Assembly: GCA_963839685.1 (NCBI GenBank)
Contig: CAWIVS010000004.1
Location: forward strand, 62,001 to 126,000
Direction: 5' to 3'
Length of the DNA stretch: 64,000 nt
DNA from: CADEED01 sp963839685
GTDB taxonomy: Bacteria; Pseudomonadota; Gammaproteobacteria; Steroidobacterales; Steroidobacteraceae
In this document: positions 37,517-45,746 of the stretch, piece after piece
Layout of the letters: each line of letters starts with the position of its first letter
Numbering within the stretch: the stretch's first letter is position 1
Program-made: the position numbers and the translations under genes
The notes under the pieces: generated by a model
What the model was told of the DNA's origin: nothing
Database searches by the model: none
The model's input: only the letters and a program-made list of their open reading frames with translations

Positions 37517-37601
37517 TAAGTCGGCGGGAACCTACAGGCTCCCCATTGCGAAATTACCGAATGGCGGACGCGACGCAACGGCGCGAGCCTACAGCCCGCG
37601 A
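37517..37601. repeat. Possible second REP-like family (CTGTAGG units)
   Basis: On the minus strand the gap upstream of GH3 holds GCCTGTAGGTTCCCGCC and GGCTGTAGGCTCGCGCC about 50 bp apart. A related GGCTGTAGGCGCGGCCC lies at about 1305-1322, again outside genes. Short, dispersed and intergenic copies suggest a small repeat family, but three copies seen by eye are thin evidence. Confidence 0.35.
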
Positions 37602-37651
37602 TGCGGACAGACGCGCATGTTGTCTTGCATCACATCGACCAAGGAGAGGTC

Positions 37652-37948
37652 ATGGCCAGGTACGGAAAGAAAGCACAAAGCAAGGTGAAGCGTGCGATGC
37701 ACGAACGCAAGAGCGGCACGCTGCGCAGTGGTCGCTCCGGCAAGAAGGTGACCAGCCGCAAGCAGGCCATCGCCATCGGACTGTCCGAAGCACGGCGCGC
37801 CGGTGGCAAGGTGCCGTCGCGCAGCAGTCAAGCCGTCCCGCACGCGCGCGGAAAAAAAAGTAGCCGACGTCTCGGGGATTCGCTGACCGCGAGCCCCGAC
37901 GGTGCGGCGTCGCAGCCCGGCGACCGAGTACGGCCAACGTCCGATTGA
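37652..37948 (+). CDS. DUF6496 family small basic protein
   Basis: A 98-aa, strongly basic protein whose first 55 residues (ARYGKKAQSKVKRAMHERKSG, then SGRSGKKVTSRKQAIAIGLSEARRAGGKVP) match the DUF6496 family. Members are short, lysine/arginine-rich and of unknown function, plausibly nucleic-acid binding. The C-terminal 40 residues are serine-rich and low in complexity. ATG 37652 follows a strong AAGGAGAGG ribosome site. It is divergent from GH3 across a 210-bp gap and precedes a Spy-like gene by 14 bp. Confidence 0.75.
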   Translation: MARYGKKAQSKVKRAMHERKSGTLRSGRSGKKVTSRKQAIAIGLSEARRAGGKVPSRSSQAVPHARGKKSSRRLGDSLTASPDGAASQPGDRVRPTSD

Positions 37949-37962
37949 GGCCGGCCAGCCCC

Positions 37963-38414
37963 ATGCGCATGGTGCACGGGATTCCCATAACCCGGCAGGT
38001 GCTTTCCGTGCTGCATTCACGTTCCGCCAGTCTCCGGCTCGTGCTGGGCCTGGTCCTGTGCACCGCGCTCGTGTCGGCGCCGGTCGCTGCGCAGGATGTC
38101 TGGGACACGGTCCCGTCGATGGACGTGGTGCGCAGTCGCCTCAGCCTGACACCCGAGCAGGAGGCCAAGCTCGTGCCAATTTTCGAACAACGAATCGGTG
38201 AATTGCAGTCGCTGAAGGATCAACTGGCGAAGGCCACCAGCGATCAGCAGAAGCGCAACCTGATGCGCGGCGAGAAGAAAGGGCACGAAGGCTTTCAACA
38301 CGCAGGTTGAAAGCGTGCTCGACGCGTCGCAGAAATCCGAATGGCGTGAGTTGCGGGCGCAGACGCGCGAAAAGGTCAAGGAGCGCTACGAAGCAGAACC
38401 AGCAATCCCAGTGA
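37963..38414 (+). CDS. Small periplasmic Spy/CpxP-like protein (two frameshifts)
   Basis: A signal peptide (LRLVLGLVLCTALVSAPVAAQ) leads a helical mature protein with an LTPEQ motif (RLSLTPEQEAKLVPIFEQRIGELQSLKDQLAKAT). After a frame change near 38277 it continues as AFNTQVESVLDASQKSEWRELRAQTREKVKERYE, and after another near 38388 ends KQNQQSQ. LTxxQ motifs and long helices resemble Spy/CpxP envelope-stress chaperones; the match is to the general type only. The mature protein would be about 120 aa. An L,D-transpeptidase gene follows within 20 bp. Confidence 0.55.
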
Positions 38415-38457
38415 TTGCGTCGAGCAGGGCAATGGTGGTGATCGGTGCGCTGGCCGC

Positions 38458-39477
38458 GTGCGTTGTGCGTGCGGCGCGCTGGCGGCCAAGACACCGTTCT
38501 GGGGCGCGCGCGAATCGCGCCCGGCAGACACCCCGCCACGTGATCTCGAGCAGGGCGAGTTCATCTGGTTCGGCGACGCCATGCGCAGCGGGCCGCTGCT
38601 GCTGGTCGTGAGCATCAACGAGCAACTCGCCTACGTGTACCGCAATGGCGTGCTCACTGGCGTGAGCACGGTGAGCACCGGCAAGAAGGGACACGAGACG
38701 CCGACCGGCGTGTTCACCGTCCTGCAGAAGAACCAGGATCACTTCTCCAACATCTACGACAACGCGCCCATGCCCTACATGCAGCGCCTGACGTGGGGCG
38801 GCATCGCGCTGCACGCGGGTGGATTGCCGGGTTACCCGGCCTCACACGGCTGCATTCGTTTGCCGAGCGAATTCGCGCGCCTGTTGTTCGAAATCACTTC
38901 GACCGGCATGACCGTGGTAGTGGCCAGTTCCGCCGGGGAATTGAGCGAGGCTGCTTATCCCGGTTTCCTCTCGCCTGTGAATCCCGAGGGCCGGCCCATC
39001 ACCACGCTGCCGCTGATGCCCACCGAATCGATGCGCTGGCAGCCGGAGCTCGCGCCCGAAGGACCCGTGAGTGCGGTGTTGAGCCGTCAAAGCGGCCGTA
39101 TCGTCGTTTATCGCCAGGGCGTGGAGATCGGCCGCGCCCGAGTGGTATTCCACGGCGCCGAACCCATCGGCACGCACGTGTTGTTGATGGTCGAGGGACC
39201 GGCGCAGACCGCGCAGCGCTACAACCCGAATCGCGAGCGGCAGCGCTGGATCGAGATCGAAATCGCCGGCCATGCCGACCGAGCGGGGCAGGAGGCGGAT
39301 GCGGCCCTCGCCGATCGCATCGAGATCCCGCCGGAGTTCGTGAGCAAGGTGAGCGAAATCATCGCACCGGGCGCCACGGTACTCTTGACCGACGAACTGG
39401 TCACGCCGGCGACCAGTGGGCCGCAAATCGATGTCATCAACTCGGAGCCCCCGGAGTCGGCCGAGCCGGCCTTGTAA
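38458..39477 (+). CDS. L,D-transpeptidase (YkuD family)
   Basis: Cell-wall cross-linking enzyme or relative, acting in the periplasm. The YkuD domain runs from LLLVVSINEQLAYVYRNG through GKKGHETPTGVFTVLQK to the active site GGIALHAGGLPGYPASHGCIRLP, with His and Cys in place. A second half of about 150 aa after the YkuD domain has no recognised motif. The literal GTG start at 38458 lacks a full signal peptide. ATG 38432 in the next frame begins VVIGALAACVV and would join it after a one-base shift near 38465, giving a plausible export signal. The 3' end overlaps the convergent TauE-like gene by 41 bp. Confidence 0.85.
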   Translation: MRCACGALAAKTPFWGARESRPADTPPRDLEQGEFIWFGDAMRSGPLLLVVSINEQLAYVYRNGVLTGVSTVSTGKKGHETPTGVFTVLQKNQDHFSNIYDNAPMPYMQRLTWGGIALHAGGLPGYPASHGCIRLPSEFARLLFEITSTGMTVVVASSAGELSEAAYPGFLSPVNPEGRPITTLPLMPTESMRWQPELAPEGPVSAVLSRQSGRIVVYRQGVEIGRARVVFHGAEPIGTHVLLMVEGPAQTAQRYNPNRERQRWIEIEIAGHADRAGQEADAALADRIEIPPEFVSKVSEIIAPGATVLLTDELVTPATSGPQIDVINSEPPESAEPAL

Positions 39478-40342
39478 ACGCCGCCCGCAACATGGCGATC
39501 GCGGCGTACAGCACCACCACCACGACCAGCCAGCGCAGCCAGACAAGCGGCAGCGATTTGACCACGAAGGCGGCGATCAGCACGCCCGGGATGCCGCCCA
39601 GGCCCAAGCCCACGGCCGCGGCGCGATCATAACGCCCGGCCGCGATGAAGCGCAATGCCGCCACCGGCATGAGGAAGGCGCACGAGCCCATCATGATGGG
39701 GAAGGCGGCGATGGGATTCATGCCCAGCAAACTGACCAGGATCAGGCAGGGCGCGTACAGTCCCACGCCCAGCGTCATCAACGCGCCCAGCAGGAAATTG
39801 CAGGCGATGGCGAACCCGAGCCATACGCCCTCGAGCGCCAGCGCTTCGCCGCCCGCAGGGATCCAGCCGACATTGCCGAGCACGAACAACACGGCGGCCA
39901 CCAGCAGCGCCGCGCCCATGCCGAGCTGAATGGCCCGTCGCGGCAGCCTGGCGACCACGCCCGAACCCAGCCAGGCACCCAGCACCGCGGCGCCGATCAT
40001 GGTCACCAGTGTGATCGGATCGACGCTGACCGCGGCGATGAAGATGAACGCCTGCGCCACCGTGGGCAGGGCGTGGCCGGCATTCAGCGTCCCCGGGATT
40101 CGCTCATCCGGCACCGCGCGCAGCAGTTTGTAAATGGAGGTCGTCGGCGCGAAGGAGCCGACACCCAGCGTGTCGAAGAAGTTGGTGACGAAGCCGATCA
40201 CCACGTGCAGCGGTCCGCGGCCCGCACCCGCAGCGGATGGCGCTGCGGCCGGGCGGGCACGTTCCAGCCGTACCCAGCGCCATAGATAGAAGAGCGCGAG
40301 AGCGGCCAGCGAGGCGAGCAGTACCCGCGCCGCCGTGCTCAC
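39437..40342 (-). CDS. TauE/SafE family exporter
   Basis: A 301-aa membrane protein with eight or so hydrophobic segments in two repeated halves, as in the TauE/SafE (DUF81) family that exports sulfite or organosulfur anions. The first half has VVIGFVTNFFDTLGVGSFAPTT (a GxxxGF-like start) and the second GLGLGGIPGVLIAAFVVK. The GTG start at 40342 overlaps the stop of the DHDPS-like gene (GTGA), so it is translated with the hydroxyproline genes. An upstream open extension of this frame is only a shadow of that gene. Its substrate in this context is unknown. Confidence 0.82.
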   Translation of the reverse strand: MSTAARVLLASLAALALFYLWRWVRLERARPAAAPSAAGAGRGPLHVVIGFVTNFFDTLGVGSFAPTTSIYKLLRAVPDERIPGTLNAGHALPTVAQAFIFIAAVSVDPITLVTMIGAAVLGAWLGSGVVARLPRRAIQLGMGAALLVAAVLFVLGNVGWIPAGGEALALEGVWLGFAIACNFLLGALMTLGVGLYAPCLILVSLLGMNPIAAFPIMMGSCAFLMPVAALRFIAAGRYDRAAAVGLGLGGIPGVLIAAFVVKSLPLVWLRWLVVVVVLYAAIAMLRAAFTRPARPTPGAPS

Positions 40343-41238
40343 GGAAGCGCGGGACGCGTGGCGTTGGCGCTGCGCACCAGTTCTTCCACCTGCGCGCGCT
40401 CGGCGCCTTCGAGGCACAGGCGCGGTGCGCGCACCATTTCCGAACCGCGTCCCATGATTTGCTCGGCCAGCTTGATGCACTGGACCAGCGTGGGGATGGT
40501 GTCGAGGTGCAGCAGCGGCATGAACCAGCGGTAGATAGTCAGCGCCTCGGCATACCGGCCCGCACTCGCCAGCCGGAACAGCGCCACCGATTCGCGCGGA
40601 AACACATTGGTGAGTCCGGAGACCCAACCGGTGGCGCCCAGCATCACGCATTCGAGCACGATGTCGTCGACGCCTCCGAACAGGATGAAACGCTCGCCGT
40701 GGGCGCGGCGCAGGTCCGTGAGCCGGCGCGTGTCTTCCGACGACTCCTTGATCGCGACGATGTTGGGCAGGCCAGCAAGCTCGGCGAACATGTCCACGGT
40801 GATGTCGATTCCGTAGGACACCGGATTGTTGTAGACCATGATGGGCAGTCCCGTGGCGCGCGCCACGGTGCGGTAGTGATGCAGGGTCTCTCGCGGGGCC
40901 GACTTGTAGACCATGGCCGGCAACAGCATCAGACCGTCGGCGCCGATTTTCTCGGCGTCGCGCGCGTAGCTGCCCGCCAGCGCGGTGGTGGTTTCGGCGA
41001 CACCCGTCAGCACCGGCACCCGGCCGTGCACCACTTCGGTGACTGCGCGGAGCACGGTGCGTTTTTCTTCGGCCGTGAGTGAGCAGTTCTCACCCACGGT
41101 TCCCATGCAGATGACGCCGTCGACGCCGTCGTCGATGAGCGCGCTCACGACCTTCTGGGTGGCGTCCACGTCGAGGCTCTCGTCGCGCCGGAACTGGGTG
41201 GTACTCGCGGGAAAAACACCGGACCATTTCTTCATCAC
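40339..41238 (-). CDS. DHDPS-family lyase/deaminase, probable 1-pyrroline-4-hydroxy-2-carboxylate deaminase
   Basis: A 299-aa TIM-barrel class I aldolase-like enzyme. Typical DHDPS features are GVFPASTTQF, GTVGENCSLTAEEK, the tyrosine in IMVYNNPVSYG and the Schiff-base lysine in PNIVAIKESSEDT. The neighbours, an FAD-dependent amino acid dehydrogenase and a hydroxyproline epimerase, point to the LhpC role: deaminating pyrroline-4-hydroxy-2-carboxylate to alpha-ketoglutarate semialdehyde. True DapA is less likely because no lysine genes are near. The start lies 9 bp after the dehydrogenase stop. Confidence 0.85.
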   Translation of the reverse strand: MMKKWSGVFPASTTQFRRDESLDVDATQKVVSALIDDGVDGVICMGTVGENCSLTAEEKRTVLRAVTEVVHGRVPVLTGVAETTTALAGSYARDAEKIGADGLMLLPAMVYKSAPRETLHHYRTVARATGLPIMVYNNPVSYGIDITVDMFAELAGLPNIVAIKESSEDTRRLTDLRRAHGERFILFGGVDDIVLECVMLGATGWVSGLTNVFPRESVALFRLASAGRYAEALTIYRWFMPLLHLDTIPTLVQCIKLAEQIMGRGSEMVRAPRLCLEGAERAQVEELVRSANATRPALP

Positions 41239-41247
41239 GCTGATCCT

Positions 41248-42487
41248 CTAACTGAAACGGCGCAGATCGAATGCCGAGACATGCGCGGGCAGGGGCCGGT
41301 TCGCGAACAGATCGGCGACGGTTTTCGCGGTGACGGCGCACAGCGTGAGGCCGATGTGCTGGTGGCCAAAGGCATACATCACATTGGAAGCGCCGGGCAC
41401 GCGCCCGATGGCGGGCAGGTAGTCGGGGAGCACCGGGCGTGGTCCGACCCAGCTCGCCTGCATGGAATCGGCGGGATATCCGAGCGCAATCAGCGTGCGG
41501 CGCAACTGCGCGGGATGGCGCGGGTCGGAAGGCGCGTCCGTACCCGCGAATTCCATGAAACTGGTGGAGCGCAGGCGGCCGGACATGGGCGTGACGAAGG
41601 TGGTCTGATCCTGGTAGAGAACCGGGGCGTCGATGATCGGCTTGGCGCCGGGCATTTCCACGTGATAGCCGCGCGCCGCTTCGAGCGGAATCGTGAGCCC
41701 GAAAGGATGCAGCAGCGCCGCGGACCAGGCGCCGGCGCAGATGATCGCGTGGCTGACAACAATGGTATCGGTGCCGCTCACAACCTCGATCGAATCGCCG
41801 CGCCTGACCAGCGAGCGCACATTGCGGCGGATCACGCTGGCGCCGCTCTGCGTGGCAGCGGATGCAAAGGCGCGCACCACCTCGAGCGGGTCGATCACAT
41901 GGGCGCATTTCGGGAACCAGAGGCCGGCAATTTCACTGGCATGGGCGGCGCGCCGTGCCGCCTCGAGCAACTCGGTGGGCACCGGCGCCGTGGGGACTTC
42001 GAGTCCCGCCATGAGGCGTGCCTGCGATGGCCGCGCGCCGCGCGGCGCCGCGGTTGAGCCACAGCTCGTAGTGGCCGCGACGCTGCAGCAGCTCGGGCCG
42101 TCCGATGTCGCGCAGCAGTTCCGCCAGCGCATCCACCGCGGGCCGCACGAAGGGCGCGAGATGGCGCGTGTTGGCCTTGCGCCGGAATGCGGCCAGCGCG
42201 AAGCGCGCGGCCCAGGGCGCGAACTCCGGCACGCGCCGCAAGGGAATGTGCAGCGGCCCGTCGAAAGCCGTGAGCAGACGCCAGAAGCCGAACAACAGCG
42301 CGGGCGACGGCAGCGGCTCGAGCAGTTCGGTGGCGATGTGCCCGGCGTTGCCGTAGCTGGCCCCGGCCTCGCCGGGCGCGTCGCGATCGATGAGCAGCAC
42401 GCGGTGTCCGGCGCGCGCCAGCACGCACGCCACACCTGAACCGATGACGCCCGCGCCTATGATGGCAATCGTTTCTTGTTGCGCCAT
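41248..42487 (-). CDS. FAD-dependent D-amino acid dehydrogenase, probable D-hydroxyproline dehydrogenase (one frameshift)
   Basis: DadA/LhpB-type flavoprotein. The dinucleotide-binding N-terminus is MAQQETIAIIGAGVIGSGVACVLARAGHRVLLIDRD, followed by SYGNAGHIATELLEPLPSP. After a frame break near 42035, in a very CG-rich stretch, the rest continues: GLWFPKCAHVIDPLEVVRAFASAA, then the SHAIICAGAWSAALL block, GRLRSTSFMEFAG and PVLPDYLPAIGRVPGASNVMYAFGHQHIGLTL. In the hydroxyproline pathway this enzyme oxidises cis-4-hydroxy-D-proline to the pyrroline. It is divergent from the epimerase gene with a 43-bp gap. Confidence 0.86.
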
Positions 42488-42530
42488 TCGGCTAACGTAT
42501 GCGAAGTGCGCTGTTAGGAAAAGGCTTGCA

Positions 42531-43460
42531 ATGAACGAGATTCGCGTCATCGATTCCCATACCGCCGGGGAACCCACACGTCTGGTGCTGGCGGGTGGTC
42601 CGCCACTGGGTTCCGGGCCGCTCGAGGAACGCGCGGCGCGATTCCGTGCGGAGTTCGATGCCTGGCGTTCGGCCATCGTCAACGAACCGCGCGGATCGGA
42701 TGCCATGGTAGGCGCGCTGCTGTGTGCGCCGCATCGCCCGGATTGCCGCTTCGGCGTGATCTTCTTCAACAACGTCGGCGTGCTGGGCATGTGCGGTCAT
42801 GGAACCATCGGTCTGGTCGCCTCGCTGGCATACCGCGGCGAACTCGCGCCCGGCAACGTCCGCATCGACACGCCGGTGGGGGCGGTGGATGCGGCGTTAC
42901 GCGCCGATGGCTCCGTCGAGCTGAACAACGTGCCTAGCTACCGGCGCGCGCGCGACGTGGTGCTCAGGGTGCCGGACGTCGGCCAGGTGAGGGGTGACAT
43001 TGCCTGGGGTGGCAACTGGTTCTTCCTGGTGCGCGAGCACGGCCTCGACATCGACCTGCGCAATCTCGAAGCACTCACCGAGTTCGCCTGGCGCGTGCGC
43101 GGCGCGCTGAATATCCAGGGACACCCCGACGTCGATCACGTGGAGCTGTTCGGCAAGCCGGCGCACGCCGCTGCCCACAGTCGCAACTTCGTGTTGTGTC
43201 CCGGCAAAGCCTACGACCGGTCGCCCTGCGGTACCGGCACCAGCGCCAAGCTCGCTTGCCTGGCCGCCGATGGTGCACTCGAAGAGGGCGCGGAGTGGAT
43301 CCAGGAGGGCATCGTCGGTGGCGCGTTCAGCGCGCGCTATCGATGGCTGGATCGTGCTGCCGGTCGAATCCTGCCGACGCTCGTCGGCCGGGCACACGTC
43401 AATGCGCAGGCCACGTTGCTGCTCGACCCCGAGGACCCGTTCTGCTGGGGCATTCGCTGA
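42531..43460 (+). CDS. 4-hydroxyproline 2-epimerase (proline racemase family)
   Basis: Cofactor-independent epimerase with two catalytic cysteines: Cys88 in GVLGMCGHGTIG and Cys233 in YDRSPCGTGTSAK. The N-terminus RVIDSHTAGEPTRLV is also typical of the family. Position beside a D-amino-acid dehydrogenase and a DHDPS-like deaminase supports trans-4-hydroxy-L-proline (LhpA) rather than proline as substrate. ATG 42531 is preceded by AGGAAAAGG. At 309 aa it has normal length and no frame break. The final pathway enzyme, alpha-ketoglutarate semialdehyde dehydrogenase, is not in the window. Confidence 0.9.
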   Translation: MNEIRVIDSHTAGEPTRLVLAGGPPLGSGPLEERAARFRAEFDAWRSAIVNEPRGSDAMVGALLCAPHRPDCRFGVIFFNNVGVLGMCGHGTIGLVASLAYRGELAPGNVRIDTPVGAVDAALRADGSVELNNVPSYRRARDVVLRVPDVGQVRGDIAWGGNWFFLVREHGLDIDLRNLEALTEFAWRVRGALNIQGHPDVDHVELFGKPAHAAAHSRNFVLCPGKAYDRSPCGTGTSAKLACLAADGALEEGAEWIQEGIVGGAFSARYRWLDRAAGRILPTLVGRAHVNAQATLLLDPEDPFCWGIR

Positions 43461-43476
43461 GCGGCCTGCGCAGGTC

Positions 43477-44064
43477 CTAGCTACCACTCTGTCGCGCCGC
43501 GTCGTTGCGCAGCAACTTGCGCACCATGCGCACGGTGAACCAGCAAAACGCCGCCACCAGCGCCAGTGCGATCAACGGCGCGAGCAGGGCGAGCAGTGCC
43601 ACGATGACCGCGGCCATCATTTCGATGGTGGACACCACCGGATTGCCCACGCCGCCGGTGAACGCCGTCGACTTGGCGCGCACCAGCGTGGTGACGCCCT
43701 GTGTGATGGCGGCGACGCCGCCGCCCGCGATGATCGCGGTGCTCCACTTGATCAGAGGCGGCAGATCGGTGATCACCGCGGCGGAAACCACGGTGCCCGC
43801 AATGAGCGCCAGCGGCGTCGTGATGGAATCGAGCAGGTTGTCGACGGCCGGAATGTAGTAGGCCAGCACTTCGACCAGGGCGGCGACGCCCAGCATGCTC
43901 ATTGCGGTCGGCGAGCCCAGCCAGGCGAGGTTCGCATCCAGGGACAAGTGGCCCGTGTAGGCGGCGATACTCGCAATCAGCAGCGGCAGGAACACGCGGA
44001 AGCCCACGGCTGCCGCAAGTCCAATGCCGAGCGCGATTGATATGGCGGTGTCCGTGCCCGACAT
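43477..44064 (-). CDS. DUF4126 family membrane protein
   Basis: A 195-aa membrane protein with five or six hydrophobic helices (AISIALGIGLAAAVGFRVFLPLLIASIAAY, ALVEVLAYYIPAVDNLLDSITTPLALIAGTVVSAAVI, IIAGGGVAAITQGVTTLVRA, and a long C-terminal pair). The motif YYIPAVDNLLDSI and the glycine-rich fourth helix are typical of DUF4126, whose function is unknown. It is convergent with the hydroxyproline epimerase and stands alone. Confidence 0.8.
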   Translation of the reverse strand: MSGTDTAISIALGIGLAAAVGFRVFLPLLIASIAAYTGHLSLDANLAWLGSPTAMSMLGVAALVEVLAYYIPAVDNLLDSITTPLALIAGTVVSAAVITDLPPLIKWSTAIIAGGGVAAITQGVTTLVRAKSTAFTGGVGNPVVSTIEMMAAVIVALLALLAPLIALALVAAFCWFTVRMVRKLLRNDAARQSGS

Positions 44065-44255
44065 GTGCGGAGCATACGCAGTGCGCGCCGCAAGAGGAAT
44101 GTCACCGCAGGTTTCGCGCGGCGTATTACCGCCATCGGCAATGTTACGTGGCGAGCCGACCCATCATGGACCGTGGAACGCGGTGCGCACTAGTGATGAT
44201 GTGCCTGCCTCGAATGAGGTATGCGTTCGCGATCTTCGACCTACTACTATTCCAC

Positions 44256-44618
44256 ATGGATACCGGTCTCGAGCAGCTCAGTGAGCTGATGCGGCGGTAT
44301 GCAAGCGGTGACGACAGCGCCTTCGAGTCTCTCTGCCACGGCCTTGCGCCACGCCTGTACCGCTTCTGCCTGCGCCTCGCTCCACGACGAAGTGACGCCG
44401 ATGACCTGCTGCAGGAGACCTTTCTCAGGCTGCATCGCTCGCGCGCAACGTACCGGGGCGGCGCCAACGTGTTGCACTGGGCATTCGCCATTGCGCGGTC
44501 AGGCCTGTTGCCATGCCGCGCCCGCTGCGGCCCTGAACAAGGAATGATCGACCATGGAGGGAGCAACGAATCAATGGAACACCAGACATGTTGGTGTGCT
44601 GAGTCAGCTGTCGGCTGA
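44256..44618 (+). CDS. Truncated ECF-type sigma factor (region 2 only)
   Basis: The first 75 residues match sigma70 region 2 of ECF factors: ELMRRYASGDDSAFESLCHGLAPRLYRFCLRLAPRRSDADDLLQETFLRLHRSRATYRGGANVLHWAFAIARS. From about residue 77 on the sequence (LLPCRARCGPEQGMIDHGG) is not sigma-like, and region 4, which reads the -35, is missing. The product could still bind core polymerase but not a promoter in the usual way. A frameshift followed by deletion is the likely cause, because the downstream DUF3562 gene begins inside the tail. No anti-sigma gene is seen. Confidence 0.6.
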   Translation: MDTGLEQLSELMRRYASGDDSAFESLCHGLAPRLYRFCLRLAPRRSDADDLLQETFLRLHRSRATYRGGANVLHWAFAIARSGLLPCRARCGPEQGMIDHGGSNESMEHQTCWCAESAVG

Positions 44619-44763
44619 CCTGAAGATCCCGTTCGAGAAAGTCAAAGCCGTCTACTCGGCCGAATTCAACCGGCTCGAAGCTGAAGGGCACGTCGAAAGC
44701 GTCCTGGGCATCCTCGCGCTGAGGAACACCTGCCTGCTGCTGCGCGATCGCGTCCGAAGTTAG
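44554..44763 (+). CDS. DUF3562 family small protein
   Basis: A 69-aa protein (LSQLSADLKIPFEKVKAVYSAEFNRLEAEGHVES...ILALRNTCLLLRDRVRS) matching the DUF3562 pattern: a short helical protein with VYxxEFxRLExE and a hydrophobic C-terminal helix. Function unknown. ATG 44554 or the in-frame ATG at 44575 could be the start; GGAGG before neither is strong, though GACC-ATGGAGGG is near. It overlaps the end of the sigma-factor fragment by 65 bp. Its TAG stop lies inside a terminator-like hairpin. Confidence 0.55.
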   Translation: MEGATNQWNTRHVGVLSQLSADLKIPFEKVKAVYSAEFNRLEAEGHVESVLGILALRNTCLLLRDRVRS

Positions 44764-44800
44764 GGGCCAGCTGTCGTTGGCCCTAAACGGTTGTTTTTAT
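44759..44800 (+). terminator. Intrinsic terminator after the DUF3562 gene
   Basis: TTAGGGGCCA pairs with TGGCCCTAA (one bulged G) around a short loop, followed within 6 nt by TTGTTTTTATT. It includes the stop codon of the DUF3562 gene and separates it from the convergent tRNA-Leu. Confidence 0.5.
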
Positions 44801-44885
<85 letters not shown>

Positions 44886-44905
44886 AGGGGTGCGAAGAGC
44901 GGCGC

Positions 44906-44934
44906 AATGTACGGATCGCATTCCGGCCTGTCAA
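44906..44934 (-). promoter_or_regulatory. Sigma70 promoter for tRNA-Leu
   Basis: On the minus strand a perfect TTGACA (44929-44934) and TACATT (44906-44911) are exactly 17 bp apart. The expected start site is about 14-15 nt before the mature tRNA 5' end. This is the strongest promoter match in the window. Confidence 0.75.
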
Positions 44935-44945
44935 TTTGTGCCGGG

Positions 44946-45596
44946 CTAACGATGTGGCGCGGTGGGAGCGCGCCGCACCGACAGGACGCCGCGCATCAGG
45001 CCGTAGCTCTCGAGCGAAGGGTATTTGCCCGGACCCAGTGTCACGCACTGGCCGCGAAAATAAGTGTCGCCGCACAGCTCCCACTCGCCGACCGCGATGA
45101 CCGCGGAACCGGCCTTCCCCTGCAGCGTTTCTGCAGGCAGATCCGCCTGCGTCTGGTCGACCCCGTGCGACGGGCCGCGATAATCATCGCTGGCATACAA
45201 CACGATGTCGGTGGCGCCGCTAGCCGCGGTGCTCGCGATGATATCGGCGCCCTTGAATTCGCCGATGCTCACGGGCTCGCGACGGCGCACCGAGGTCACG
45301 GCATCGTTGAGACCGAGCGCTTGCAGTGAGGCATAACGGCCGGGCTCGAGGGTGAGACATCGTCCGCCGTAGTCCTCATCGCTGCACAACACCCAGCTCC
45401 CCTTTTCGACCACCACCGAGGAGGTGCGTTTGTCAAAGTTGAGGACGCCGAGATGCCGCTCGTCGATGACCACGCCGAGTGCGCGGCCCTGGTAGTCGTC
45501 GTTGGCGTAGAGAGTCAGATCCGCGGCGGCGACGCCTGAGCCAGGCAGCGCGCCAAGCAGGCAGATCATGTACGGAAAAGCAGGCTTGTTTGCCAT
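44946..45596 (-). CDS. Secreted beta/gamma-crystallin family protein
   Basis: A 216-aa exported protein with a signal peptide (MICLLGALPGSGVAAA) and two beta/gamma-crystallin domains, roughly residues 26-104 and 130-210. Both show the Greek-key pattern: DLTLYANDDYQGRALGV with WVLCSDEDYGGRCLTLEPGRYASL, then DIVLYASDDYRGPSHGV with WELCGDTYFRGQCVTLGPGKYPSL. Paired cysteines sit in each second motif. Microbial members often bind Ca2+ through N/D-N/D-x-x-S/T-S motifs; here the matching sites are degenerate (KRTSSV, GKAGSAV), so Ca2+ binding is uncertain. It is encoded alone, divergent from rnr. Confidence 0.82.
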   Translation of the reverse strand: MANKPAFPYMICLLGALPGSGVAAADLTLYANDDYQGRALGVVIDERHLGVLNFDKRTSSVVVEKGSWVLCSDEDYGGRCLTLEPGRYASLQALGLNDAVTSVRRREPVSIGEFKGADIIASTAASGATDIVLYASDDYRGPSHGVDQTQADLPAETLQGKAGSAVIAVGEWELCGDTYFRGQCVTLGPGKYPSLESYGLMRGVLSVRRAPTAPHR

Positions 45597-45716
45597 GGAT
45601 CACCCCCGGACGGTGAACATCGTGAGCGCGAAATACAGACCCTGTCTATCGGAACAAACCACGATCGATGCTTATGCGCTGTCCCCAGAATGGTCGGTGA
45701 CGCGCATCAGCCTGCG

Positions 45717-45722
45717 TAGAAT
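45717..45722 (+). promoter_or_regulatory. -10 element upstream of rnr
   Basis: TAGAAT lies 24 nt before the TTG start, with GAAGGA as a ribosome site in between. No clear -35 was seen at 16-18 bp. Confidence 0.35.
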
Positions 45723-45746
45723 GCACTCCCCGAAGGAAGAACCCAT

